NCBI GenBank assembly: GCA_002110485.1 | Contig: MOWL01000030.1 | Location: 62,001-126,000 of the forward strand | Length of the DNA stretch: 64,000 nucleotides | Source of the DNA: Emergomyces orientalis | Taxonomy: Eukaryota > Ascomycota > Eurotiomycetes > Onygenales > Ajellomycetaceae | Direction of reading: 5' to 3' | Shown: positions 33,310 to 44,437 of the stretch, piece by piece | How the letters are laid out: every line of letters begins with the position of its first letter | Numbering within the stretch: position 1 is the stretch's first letter | The notes under the pieces: model-generated | The model's input: only the letters and a program-made list of their open reading frames with translations | Told to the model about the DNA's origin: nothing | Database searches by the model: none | Made by a program: the position numbers and the translations under genes

Positions 33310-34635
33310 ATTCTCAGGTGTTTTCTGAGATATCACACCCTTTTCATTTGACAAGATAGTGATTCTTTCTGCTAATCTTTTATTTGTTCAGAATTTTTTT
33401 GACTTTGTATTCTTCTTCTTCAAGATCAACTTCTGTTTTGTAGAATTTAGCATTTTGTGAAGCTTTTTCTAGTAATAAGACATGAAAAGTCAGGTGTATT
33501 CACATGATTTTTAATAGTTGAAGTTTATAGTTAATAGATTCTGTTTTTTCTATAATTTTAAATGATCTCAACTTTTTATGATTCAATTTTTCATTTGATC
33601 TCCTGATTTTAATGTTTTGTTATAATAAGAACACTTTCTTCTCTTCTTTAAAATGAGATGTCTTCTGGCATTTTCTGTTATAATAGTGTTTCATTTGAAT
33701 GTTCACAAACTCAATTTTTTTTTATAAGTAGTCATGTAATTCTCTAAACTGCTCTGCTTTTAGTTCAGCTTCTTGTGTCTTTATTTCATTTGATAGTTTT
33801 TCTTGTAGAATATTCGATTCTCTACTGTAGTTTGTGAAAAATGGTGTAAACTCTGTGATCACTTTCTTTGAACTGTTATATGTCAATTGTGTCATGAATA
33901 ACAGTTCTACCCAATTACTCTGCTGGTAATTGACATAACATCGTAAATATTGTTTGACTGTTTGGTTTAACCATTCCGTTTGTCCGTCCATTTGCAGATG
34001 ATAGGCTGTTGAAAGCTTACTTTCAACCCCTATTTGTGTTGTCAAGGTTTGCCAGAATTTTGAAGCAAATCTTCAGTTCTGATCAGTGATAATTTCTTTT
34101 GACATTTCATAGTTAGTAAACACATTCTTGAGTACTATATGTGCTGTTTCTGGTGCTGATGTAGCCTCTCTGTAAGGTATAAAACAGGCATATTTTGTTA
34201 ATCTATTGATAACTGTGAGTATCAAATCATATGCTTCTTTGGTCTGTGGTTTCTTTGATTTCAGTAGTTTAACTATGAAATCCATTGCAATTGATTCCCA
34301 TGATCTTTGAGGTGGTGGTATCAGCTGTAATTGTTCATAAAGTGTGTGTTTTTTGAATTTTACTCTTTCACAAGTTTCACACTTTCTAATGTAGTCTCAG
34401 ATATCTGTTCACATTTCTGGCTAGTAGTATATCTCTGTTATTCTTTCTGTTGTCTTCTCAACTTCAAAGTGTTCTGCAGTTATCATGTCATGTTCTTCTC
34501 TTAATACATCTTGTCTCACTTCTTTAGACATATATACTCATTTGTTGTATATTGCCAGTTCATTAATATTCAATATTCTATTGTTCATTTTTATTCATGA
34601 ATCACTTTTCATTGCTTTCTTAATTTTTTCCAGTG
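33310..34635 (-). pseudogene. Gypsy Q' fragment: integrase C-terminal part and chromodomain
   Basis: Minus strand. 34285-34073 and 34045-33722 are integrase core (I-T-D-Q-N; A-Y-H-L-Q-M-D-G-Q-T-E), close to Q 54749-54029. Downstream, about 33420-33310 reads E-E-E-Y-K-V-K-K-I-L then H-Y-L-V-K-*-K-G...D-I-S-E-N-T-*-E, a chromodomain in which both signature Trp codons are TGA (33344-33346, 33314-33316). Chromodomains in gypsy integrases steer insertion to modified histones. The Q' 5' side is cut by LINE-A at 34636. Confidence 0.8.
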
Positions 34636-34939
34636 TTATTATTATTATTATTTCTACACCACTTGATCCCGAGGATATGTGGGGAGGCAGCTAGTATACA
34701 AAGTGAGAAAAACCTTGAGCTATCTAGTATAGCTCTGGCCTAAAAACCCCCTGAACAGCAAATCTATTCAACATTTATAATTGCTTCAAGTATCGCGGAG
34801 CAGCTCCCGCTGCTCTTAGAGAAGATGGTGCATAGCACCATGAGAAGACAAGAAAACCCCCTATATCACCATCACCCCTGTCTGAACATAAGAAAGACTT
34901 CTAATGAATGTGGCACCTCATGCTGTGTGTCTGCCGCTC

Positions 34940-35075
34940 ATCGCGCAGACTTCAACGTCCTGGAGTGCTTGTAGCGCGCAGGCCACTCAACTCCGCGCTT
35001 GTGGCGCGCCCGGTTGCCCAACTTCGCGCTTGCAGCGCGCCAGTCCACCCAGATCCGCGCTTCAAGCTCACTATC
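34940..35075. repeat. About 31-bp GC-rich tandem repeat in the LINE-A 3' region
   Basis: Four imperfect units start at 34965, 34995, 35026 and 35057, each with a GCGCTTGTnGCGC-like palindromic core. The same core repeats with a 30-bp period inside ORF2 (38092-38200). Confidence 0.75.
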
Positions 35076-35152
35076 TCCTGGTAGGGCCTCGCTCTTCGCG
35101 CCCTTCACCCCCTGATATGCGCCAGCCGTGTTTCTTAGTTGTGCTGTGCGTC

Positions 35153-38100
35153 TCATTCCGCCCTTCTCTCACTTAACACCTTGGCTAGGGAGAACTGTCT
35201 GAGAATGTCCTGCTTGAGCCACCACTTGGTGAGCCTGTGCAGTTCTTCCTTGGTGTCCAGCAACCACTTCTTATCCACTCTGCCCTCCTGCTCCAGCTCC
35301 GCGCGTTCCTCACTGAATCGTGTACAGTGTATCATCACATGCAGCACCGTTTCATGCTCATATCCACATGGACATTTTGGTGTGGGGAAGTCAGGAACTC
35401 TTCTTCTGTGGAGAAACGCTGCAAGGCCTGTCTTGCCGGTACGCAGCTGGACTATCAATGAGCTTCGGGCCTTGCTCAGGCCCTCATGCCATCTTAGTAG
35501 CTCTACATCCGGGGGCCTGCCAAACAGTTCTTCTCATGGTGTTGTGCGCGCTCTTCATCTGTTCTGCCATCTTATCATTGCCTCCTCCCTCACTCATCTC
35601 TTGAAGGCCCAGTTACACACACTGTTTTCTTGTCTTTTCTGCTTTTTCAGTTGCTTTGCCTGTCTCACCCAATTTACACTCCACCCCTGCTGCATGCTCA
35701 CTGGGTGCAGTACTGCCTCCACTGACTGCATTCCTCTGTTATTCCTTCTGCGAAGTCTGGCTCTGACCTGCACACATGCCTGTTTTATCTGCTCCATGAT
35801 TCCTGACTCCTTAAGCCGCTCAGTTGCTCTGGCCACCACACTGTCTAGATGTATCTCCAGAGGCAGTGTGGCTGTCTCCGCCTCCAGTGAGGTGATTGGA
35901 GTAGCTCTGTAGGCCCCTGCAATGACCTGTAGGCATTTATTTTGAATCTTCTCCAGGCTGGCTAGCAGCTGGCGTTGATGTCGCAGTTCATGTTGTGTCG
36001 CCTGTGGTTGATGCCATGCCAGCGCTCCGTATCCTATTGCGGGCCTTATCACTGCATTGTAGACCCTCCGGGCATGCTGCAGTGGCAGGCCCCAGGTTGA
36101 CTGTGTTGTCTGAGTTAGGGCACCTATCTGTGATTTCGCTCTGCCTACTATCTTACTGACATGGCTACGCCACCTCAGCTTAGGGTCAAGCCAGATGCCT
36201 AGCACCCGCATCTCCCTCTGTGGCTTGATCACTTGCTGTGGCAATTGCAGTGAGTGTTCTAGATTGAATCTAGTTCTTGTTCTGGTAAAGTGCATGAGCT
36301 CATACTTCTGTGGTGCAAAGATTGCCCCATGTCTGCTTGCCCAAAGCTCGCAGCTGGCATGGATCCGCGCCAGATGCGCACAATTCGCTTCAGTTGAGTC
36401 GCCATATGCTAGAATGTTCACATCGTCTACAAATCCTATGCAGCTGACAGGCTCACTTCGTGGTGCACATATTCTGAGCAACTCCTCATCGTAGAATAAG
36501 AACAGAATGGGTGACAAGGATGATCCCTGTGGGATGCCTGCATTCACCTCAAAGGCTTCAGTTTCCTGCTCATCAAATACTAGTGTCGCCTTGCGCCCCT
36601 GCATGAATGAGTTGACCCATCCAGTCAGCTGTCTGGGCAGTCCTCTTTTTCTTAGAATGTGCACTAGGCGATTTCTGAGCACTCTGTCATAGGCCCCTGA
36701 GATGTCCAGTGACAGCACTGAGGCCACTGCTTCCTGCTCCTTCCACACTGTGCGAATCTGCACCAGTAACAGAGCAATTGCTGTTTCTGTGGAGCGGCCT
36801 CCTCGCGCCCCCATTTGCTGAGCTGGTAGCATCCCATGTTTCTCTGCCAGAGACCTTATTTCCTTGGCTGTTGCAGCCTCTACAATTTTACCTAGGGTGT
36901 CAAGTAGTGCAATCGGCCTCCAGGCTCCCACTTCACTGTAGTCCTTCTTTCCTGGCTTCTTGAGCACCACCGTGCGCGCTGTTTTGAATATCTGTGGGTA
37001 GTACTCCCAATGCCAGCAGGCCTGTGTAAGCTCAGTTATTGCTGTGATGAACCTTGGGCCTAGCATTTTGAGGAAGCGGTTGGGGATGCCGTTGGCACCC
37101 GGGGCCTTGTCGTTCGGAAGCCTAGCAATCAGCGCTGCCATGGCCTCCTCTGTGAGCACTACCATGTCAGTCACACTCCGCGGCTGTGTTCCCACGTTCA
37201 TGTCATCTTCCCTTGCTGCCAAAGGCTCCGGGAAGAACCGCGCCCGTAGTAGTTCAGCCTTGTCCTGGACAGTGGCTCGCACCTCGGTTTCACCCAAGGC
37301 CTCTGGCATTCCCCTAAGTGGTGGCAGTCTTGCCGGTTGCTTGGTCTCGTTGGTGTGTGTGCGACCCCACTTTGCCAGCTTCCAGAGCAGTTTAGGATCT
37401 GTGCCAGCACTGTTCATTAGATCGCGGAAGCTGGCAGTCTTGGCCAGCTTTATTTCCTTGTTTCGCCTGTTGTGGGCATGTCTTCTTTCCTCCTCAGTGC
37501 TGCCTGCATCCCTCATGGTTCTCTTGTACTCACTCACTGCCTGCGCCACTCTGTTGGACCACCACGAGCGACTCTGCTTGCAGATGCGCGTGTGTTTAGC
37601 GTGTTTCTCTGCTAGCTCATTGATGAATTCACTTAGATAGTTTGCATAGCAATCAATCTCTGCTGTTGAGCCAAAGCTGTTGCAACATTGTAGCTCTTGG
37701 CAGTTCTTTTGCAGCTGCTGTATATTCACTTGCCGCCAGTTGCGTTTTTCCCTTAGTACCACAGGTATGTTGATGGCCAACTTAGTGACCACTGGTAGAT
37801 GATCTGATGCCATATCCGCCTCGTGTGCGACCTGGCATTCCAGTACCCCTGCACTCAGGTTCTCTGAGAGAAAGATTAGGTCCAAGGTGGTGCCAGTGCT
37901 TCTGCGGTCCTGCCATGTAATCTCTCCCCGTGGTGTTGCCAGCTGCAGTCCGAGAGCATCCACCTGTGCTATGAGCTCCCATGCCAGGTCAAAGTCCTGT
38001 CTCACTCGCTCACCTCCCCACTTTGAGTGATGCACATTGAAGTCTCCCAGCACCACTACCTCCGCCTGCCGCGCTTCCGCACCCTGACTTTGCGCTTGTT

Positions 38101-38608
38101 GCGCGTCTGCACCCTGATCTCGCGCTCGTAGCGCACTTGTGTCTGGGTCTTGCGCCTGTTGCGCACATCGCCCCTGAGTTCGCGCTGGTAGCGAGGCCTC
38201 GGCCTCCTCCACCACCGCTTGTAGCTCAAGGATGGGGGAACTCTCTGGCACAGTTGTGTAGCTGCCTGATGGAGCAGCGTAGACATTGAGCATTAGTAGT
38301 GGTCCTCTTACCGTGTTCACAGTGAGCAATGCCATGGATTCTGTAATGACCCTGACATCCCATGCTGTTGCCTTCAGTCTTTTGTTGATGAGGAAGCCCA
38401 CTCTGGCCTCCTTGATCTGCATGCCTGCCTGCCAGAATCCACAGTTGGCCGGGCATGTTGTACCCCTTCCAGATTCCCTCTGCATCCATGGTTCCTGCAG
38501 TGTGATGATGTCGTAGTTTAATACTGTTTCAAGCTTGGCCAGTAATGCGTTCATCACCTTGTTTGAGTTATGCACATTGTATTGTAGTATATGGACTTGC
38601 TCACTCAT
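35153..38608 (-). pseudogene. LINE-A ORF2: endonuclease and reverse transcriptase, three in-frame TGA
   Basis: 1004 open codons (38608-35594), then the same frame continues to 35153 through TGA at 35594-35596, 35555-35557 and 35534-35536. The AP-endonuclease covers residues about 1-270 (L-Q-E-P-W, L-G-D-F-N-V-H-H, S-D-H-L-P-V-V). RT follows (L-D-I-S-G-A-Y-D, G-I-P-Q-G-S-S-L-S-P, F-V-D-D), then a thumb. A C-terminal C-x-C-G...H-x4-C finger (35330-35400) lies only in the extended frame, so a product ending at 35594 would lack it. Its start ATG overlaps the ORF1 stop (ATGA). A low-complexity insert made of four 10-residue repeats interrupts the endonuclease before L-G-D-F-N. Confidence 0.9.
38071..38200 (-). 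repeat. 30-bp in-frame repeat within the LINE-A endonuclease
   Basis: Units begin at 38092, 38122, 38152 and 38182, exactly 30 bp apart, with a GCGCTnGTnGCGC core. They encode a Gln/Ala/Arg/Asp-rich spacer. LINE-B has the same block at about 44850-44980. Confidence 0.8.
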
Positions 38609-39957
38609 GGTTCACCCATGTCCTGGTCCTGCGTGGAGTCTGGTCGCGCTGGGCGTGCATAGCCACTGAGCGAGCCCCGTTGCTGCGCGCCAGCTCTTGC
38701 CACATTCGTGGGTCTGTCAACCTTGTGCTGAACAATCAGAGGGTCCTCTCCTGTGATTCTGCTATGCTTTCTGGGGGTGATTCAACCCTCCTCATCTGGT
38801 GTTTGCACCACAAAGCGTCTTGGCCGGTTCTTGAGAGCCTCCTTGACCAGTGAAACTGCAGTCTGTTGTTCAGAGCATCTTGCAGATCATGCTGGGTGAT
38901 CTTCTTCACAGTTACAGCAGACTGCCTTCTTTCCTTCCAGTGCTGCGGGGCAGGTCTTGTCTGTGTGTCCCTCTGCTGCACAGTGCCCACAGATATCACC
39001 CTTGCGGCAGAATCTGGCTATGTGTCCATATTGCTGGCAGCTGTAGCATTGGGTGACCTGAGCCTCCCTGTGGAAGATTTCAACCATGCAGAATTCATTC
39101 CCCAGAATGATGCCATTCTCCACAAGCGTGTTTGCCTGCTGCGGTGTGGCTACATGTAGGATAATGCTTCCATGAGGCTGCTGCTGTTTAGCTAGCCACT
39201 TTGTGACTCTGTGGATGAGTACTCTGCATCTGAGAGATGAGTTCTGCTTGTAGACATTCTTCACTGCTTTATCTAGACTAATCCAGCTAATGACACTGAT
39301 AGATGCACTCTTGATCAATACTGCATACATCTCCTTTCTCATGTGTGCCTTGTCGCCCCATTTCTCCACCCATTCATTACTTTTTGGCAGCTCGGCCTTC
39401 ATGCTGGGGTTGTCTGCGACCAGGATCAGATCACCACTAGGCATGTATCTTGCTGCAACTATGGTGCCAGTGGTCACATCTTTGATGATCCCATTTACCT
39501 TTCTCACAATGGCCTCTGGGGTGCGTTCCTCCACTGGCAGTGTGTCACAGTTGCGGCGAGATATCACCACCTCTCTCAATGCACGCCCAGTTACTATCTT
39601 TGCTGGCGGCCCTCCATTGGCCACTATGCGCGCCCATGAGGTCTCACTGTCCAGCATGTTGCATCTTTCATTTTGCTGTGATGCGCTTGTAGCGTTCTCT
39701 AGCTTCTTTAACATGTTGTCAAGCAGGTCCTCCTTGAGCTCATTCACTGCCTTCAGAGCTCTCTGAATATACAGTAATCCTTTTTTATTAACCTTCTTGT
39801 CTTTCTCCCTCTCTCTAAGAGCCTCAGTGATCATGCGCAGTGTTGCTGCCATATCATTTGTTGCTGCATCTCCTGCCTGCGCGGCTCCAGGTACGCGTCG
39901 CGCCGCGCGCGCACCCACATTCCCTGCACCACCATTCACGCTCACAGCCTCAACCAT
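38605..39957 (-). pseudogene. LINE-A ORF1 with two in-frame TGA codons
   Basis: Starts M-V-E-A-V and reads 356 codons to TGA (38887-38889), continues in frame to TGA (38782-38784), then to a final TGA (38605-38607) that overlaps the ORF2 ATG. Two complete knuckles (C-Y-S-C-x4-H-x4-C and C-G-H-C-x4-H-x4-C) precede a third, C-N-C-x3-H-P-A-*-S-A-R-C. There the TGA replaces the Trp seen in LINE-E (H-A-A-W). Both internal TGAs are shared with LINE-B. An N-terminal helix and a central region resembling an RNA-binding fold precede the knuckles. Confidence 0.85.
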
Positions 39958-40086
39958 GGTGTTTGAGAGTGTGTGAGTGAGCTGATGCCCTTCAAGACCC
40001 TCTGCGGTACGAAAGCGATCGCGATTTAGATGTAAAAGAATAAAATAATTTTTGATGAGGTTTTTCCTAGATATTCAGTTAGAATC

Positions 40087-40674
40087 TATTTTCTTATATA
40101 ATAATATATATATATACAAGTATGTATATATATTACTTGCAGGGACCAAGCTATTTTTTTAAACACTGATATTTCCACTTTTTCTCGTTCTGTTTTGTAG
40201 AGAGGGTAGGTTTCGGGGAATTTCTGATTGAAGGGTAGGTCACGTGTGATCTGTGCTGAGGTATTTTTTGTCACTTTTCTGCCGGGCGAGGTAGGGCGGT
40301 ACAGGGAAAAGACTTGGCACTGGTGCAAAGAAACATGAAAATCAATCAGAGTTTTCACACAGGTTTTGACAATGAATTGTTCAGAAAGAGATGGTCGGAA
40401 TGAATTCAAAATTGAGACAGTTGTAGTATCTGGTTTGTTCTAGCTTCTATCAAAATTCTATGTAAATTGGGCCGAAACTGATGAAGTTATGTGATGAAGT
40501 GTGATTTTCTTTTCTCTTAGAGATTACAAACATGTTTTCCTCAATAGCTTCACCAACTCGCGCTCAATTTTAATAAAAAGTGAATAAATTGCTTTCTCAA
40601 ACAAGAGCTTTCAAATGGATGTCTTTTCGTCTTCTAATTCAAAGAATTGGGCTGGTTCGGGGGAAAGCGTTTTT
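40087..40674 (-). repeat. LINE-C-type 5' leader joined to LINE-A
   Basis: Reverse complement of LINE-C 23022-23610, with the same extreme 5' end (A-run, then ACGCTTTCCCCC). It lies directly upstream of the LINE-A leader in the same orientation. It is either a borrowed LINE-A 5' end or a remnant of a LINE-C copy that lost its 3' part. Confidence 0.75.
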
Positions 40675-40755
40675 GGATGTTTCAAATTATCAGTTATGAG
40701 ATAGTCCTCTTTCTGTATTTGATAATCTTAAAATATTATTAAGATTTCTCTCTGC

Positions 40756-41773
40756 CTAGGCAAGTTTCTTTTGAATATGATAATTAAACTTCAGTTTTGA
40801 GTCTAGCAAAAAATCTAGCCATCTAACTGATTCTTTTGAATTAATTTGTTCATTTAGCAAGATTATGTGCTCATTTTTCTCATTTAACTTAGAAAAAAAG
40901 TGAATCAATTCAGTTTTATTCATGTCAAACTGAATATAATTTTCATTTTCTTTTTGAATGATTTCTCTTGCTGCATTTTCAATTAATAAACAGTTTTCTT
41001 TTATTGTTTTTGAATGACATAATAATGCAATATCATCAATGTAGCTGAGTGTTCTCACTAGCTTTATTTCTCTGTTTTGAAATAATGTTCTTATATATAT
41101 CAAAAATAGAATGGAAGAGACTGGAGATCTCTGAGAAACTTCTATTTCAATTTTTATTTTCTTTTGTTTTATTTTATCAAAAAACAACTGAATGGTTCTT
41201 TCTGACATAAAACAGCTAACCCATTTTATCAATGATTTTGGAGTATTTAATTTCACCAGAGTTTGAATTAAATGCTCTTTTGAAACATGATCAAATGCAC
41301 CTTTTATATCAATAAAAGCAGCAGTTGAAACTAGTTTTTCATTTCTAGCTAATTCTATATCATGAGTTAGAGAAAATACTGCATCTATTGCTGAGTTTTG
41401 CTTTCTACCCCCTATTTGATTATAAAATAATAGATCAGAGTCAGAGATAGTACTTAGATATGATAATCTAGTAGCTATTATTTTTTCTAAGACTTTTCCC
41501 AAGCAATTTAACAATGATATGATTCTATAGAATTTTGGAAAAGTGCTTTTTCTATTTGATTTTGCAAGTACTATTTCAGTGGCTTTTCTTCATATCTTGG
41601 GATGATATTCTTTTTTCAATAAATTGAAAAGTAATTCAAATATTTCTCCTTTTAACTTAGAATATAATTTTTGTATTATTAAATGATTTATTGAGTCAGA
41701 GCCTGCAGCAGTTTTCTTTGAGCTTTCAAAAATTGCTGTTTGTAATTCATCTTCTGATAGATCTGGCCATATC
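40756..41773 (-). pseudogene. LINE-D reverse transcriptase fragment
   Basis: The block 41514-40756 reads L-N-C-L-G-K-V-L-E-K, F-I-D-I-K-G-A-F-D and Y-I-D-D, homologous to LINE-C 27350-28120. Upstream the frame continues across TGA (41590-41592), where LINE-C has Trp (C-W-R-Q-A-T). A TAG replaces Gln at the 3' end. The conserved G-x-P-Q-G-S loop reads S-Q-R-S, so the enzyme is dead. Confidence 0.85.
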
Positions 41774-42359
41774 TGTTACGGAACACCCCGCAGGAGCGCC
41801 AGGAACCATTGGGTATTAAGAACACTGACAGAATAGGCTACAGCTTGGCAGAATGAAGCTCCGAAGAAACCTATCACGTGACTGATAGATTGGTATAACT
41901 GGTAGCTCATGATATACCAAAGCTACTAGAGCTACCAGTAGATTGGTATAATTGGTAGGACTGGATATACCAGATCTATCACATCTACCAGAAGATTTCA
42001 TCATGTATATAAACACATTCATTACTCTTAGAATCAGAGAAGCTTATCTTCTTGATTATGATCAATCTTCATTTCAGATTCTCTTATACCACTCTACCTT
42101 CCATCTATCCTACTTCCATATAATCATAGCTTTGATTCCCTTAAGGATACCCACTCATACCTCAACCGTATTACTTCCTACAGCACATTGAAACTATACA
42201 ATCACTTGCTGGAGCTATCCTTATCTATTCACCTAAGTAAGCCTAGATAGTGGCACCTACTCTTTCCTCTAGTCATCAAGCACGATAAGGCACCTTAATA
42301 GGCCCAACCTTACCTACTTAACGGTGAACGCTTGCTACCGGAAAGCTCGGTAGTTAACA
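41774..42359 (-). mobile_element. Solo LTR of R-type element
   Basis: 586 bp from TGTTACGG to TAGTTAACA, the reverse complement of the R-type LTR at 32067-32645. It interrupts the LINE-D ORF2 frame. The flanking 5-mers are ATATC (41769-41773) and ATATT (42360-42364), a target duplication with one C-to-T change. Confidence 0.85.
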
Positions 42360-42922
42360 ATATTCATTTTTTCTCTACATTTTCAGTATAATCATCTATT
42401 GACATAGAGTTTTCATTTTGAGATACTGGTGGTTTTTGAAATAACATTCTTAACAATACTTGACATTTTTCTTCAAAGGAATGAGCTTTAATCTCTCTAT
42501 TCTGATAGTTATATTATAAAATAGGTAATTTAGCTACTTTTCTTGATTTTGTATAATTAAATGCTTTAAAAATCTCTTTTTCTTTTGCATTTTCAAGAAA
42601 AGTATTCCAGCATGAAGTTTTAGCTGTTTTTATAGTAGTGAAGTATTCATTTCTCATTTCTTTGTATTCTTTATAAGTAATGAAATCTTTTTTTCATTTT
42701 TCTCTGTAAATTACTAAATTTTTTCTTTTCTCTGATATTTCTTTATTTCATCATGGTTTAGAGTACTCTGATAGAACTTTTTTTGAAATATTATCATTAA
42801 TACTTTCTAGAATAATATTTGTAATTATTTCTGTTTTTTCTTCAAGTATTTAATCTGTAATTTCTTAATCTTTATTTCAAATTAGTTCATTTTTCTTTTT
42901 CTCTTTTAATATCTCAATTTTT
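42360..42922 (-). pseudogene. LINE-D ORF2 middle fragment
   Basis: A degraded homologue of LINE-C 26560-27080 (linker between endonuclease and RT). TGA at 42364-42366 stands where LINE-C has Trp two residues before W-P-D-L-S. Confidence 0.7.
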
Positions 42923-43084
42923 ATTCATTTAATTAGAAAAAGAATATCTACATCTTATTCTCATACAAAAAAAATTTCAGATCTCAACAAAAACTTTTTA
43001 TTCTTTTTAAAGCTATATCATGATTCTAATCAGGTCATAAAGGGCTGCCATTTACATCTACACACTCGTACACCCTCAATCACC

Positions 43085-44437
43085 ATGGTTGAGGCAGCTG
43101 GCGTGGGTGTGGTTGAGAGGAGAGTGGGCGCGCGCGCAGCACAACACATGCTGGAAGTGGAACAGGGAAATAAAGAAGCTGCAGAAGGAATAGCTGCAAT
43201 ATTTAACAAAATCACTGAAGCTCTTAGAGAGGGAGAGAGAGACAAGAAGATAAACAAGAAGAGATTACAGTATATTCAGCAGACTCTGAGAGTCATGAAA
43301 GAGTTCAAGAACAATTTGCTGAATAGAATACTAGAGAGGCTGGAGAGCACTACTAGCACATTTCAACAGAATAAAAGATGCAACATGCTGAACAGTAAGC
43401 CCTCATGAGTGCATGTGGCGGCCAGTGGAGAGTCTTCAGACAAGATTGTGACAGAGCATGTGCTTAGAGAGATTGTAGTATCTCGCTGCAACTGTGATGC
43501 ACTGCCAGTGGAGGAACACACTTCAGAGGCCATTGTGAGAAAGATAAATGAGACCATCAAAGATGTGATCACTGACATCATAGTTGCAGCAAGATACATG
43601 TCTAGTGATAATCTGATTCTGGTTGCAGACAATCTCAGCACGAAGGCTGAGCTGACAAAAAGTAATGAATGAGTAGAGAAATGGGGCGACAAGACACACA
43701 TGAGAAAGAAGATGTATGCAGTATTGATCAAGAGTGCATCTATCAGTGTCATTAGCTGAGTTAGCTCAGATAAAGCAGTGAAGAATGTCTACAAGCAGAA
43801 CCTATCTCTCAGATGCAGAGTACTCATTCATAGAGTCACAAAGCAGCTAGCTAAACAGCAGCAGTCTCATGGAAGCATTATCCTACATGTAGCCACACCG
43901 CAGCAGGCAAACACGCTTGTGGAGAATGGCATCATTCTGGGGAATGAATTCTGCATGGTTGAAATCTTCCACAGGGAGGCTCAGGTCACCCAATGCTACA
44001 GCTGCCAGCAATATGGACACATAGCCAGATTCTGCCGCAAGGGTGATATCTGTGGGCACTGTGCAGCAGAGGGACACACAGACAAGACCTGCCCCGCAGC
44101 ACTGGAAGGAAAGAAGGCAGTCTGCTGTAACTGTGAAGAAGATCACCCAGCATGATCTGCAAGATGCTCTGAACAACAGACTGCAGTTTCACTGGTCAAG
44201 GAGGCTCTCAAGAACCGGCCAAGGCGCTTTGTGGTGCAAACACCAGATGAGGAGGGTTGAATCACCCCCAGAAAGCATAGCAGAATCACAGGAGAGGACC
44301 CTCTGATTGTTCAGCACAAGGTTGACAGACCCACGAATGTGGCAAGAGCTGGCGCGCAGCAACGGGGCTCGCTCAGTGGCTATGCACGCCCAGCGCGACC
44401 AGACTCCACGCAGGACCAAGACATGGGTGAACCATGA
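43085..44437 (+). pseudogene. LINE-B ORF1 with five in-frame TGA codons
   Basis: The same 451-codon frame as LINE-A ORF1, ending in the ATGA overlap at 44434-44437. TGAs lie at 43406-43408, 43670-43672 and 43757-43759, where LINE-A has Trp (E-T-S-W, S-N-E-W, V-I-S-W). Those at 44153-44155 and 44258-44260 are shared with LINE-A. Up to about 43850 the copy is clearly diverged from LINE-A. Beyond that, through the zinc knuckles, it is nearly identical. Confidence 0.87.

Larger units (their letters stand above)
34636..40086 (-). mobile_element. LINE-A, near-complete Tad-like non-LTR retrotransposon
   Basis: A minus-strand element with a TAA-type tail (34636-34655) next to gypsy Q', a 3' motif reading C-C-A-C-A-T-A-T-C-C-T-C-G-G, a two-ORF body and a short 5' leader. 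I found no target duplication: the left flank is Q' and the right flank is LINE-D. Its body is about 99% like LINE-B over most of ORF2, in opposite orientation. No RNase H is visible. Confidence 0.88.

Noticed and set aside
38887..39159. Plus-strand frames antisense to LINE-A ORF1 and its mirror in LINE-B
   Set aside because: They are shadows of the LINE reading frame and carry no recognisable domain.
40086..40409. 107-codon frame in the LINE-C-type leader
   Set aside because: It lacks a normal ATG, and in LINE-C the same stretch breaks after about 50 codons. It is not a convincing gene.
34636..40674. A single LINE-A insertion with target duplication
   Set aside because: The left flank is gypsy Q' and the right flank is LINE-D, and no matching short repeat was found. 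The locus must have been rearranged or misjoined.
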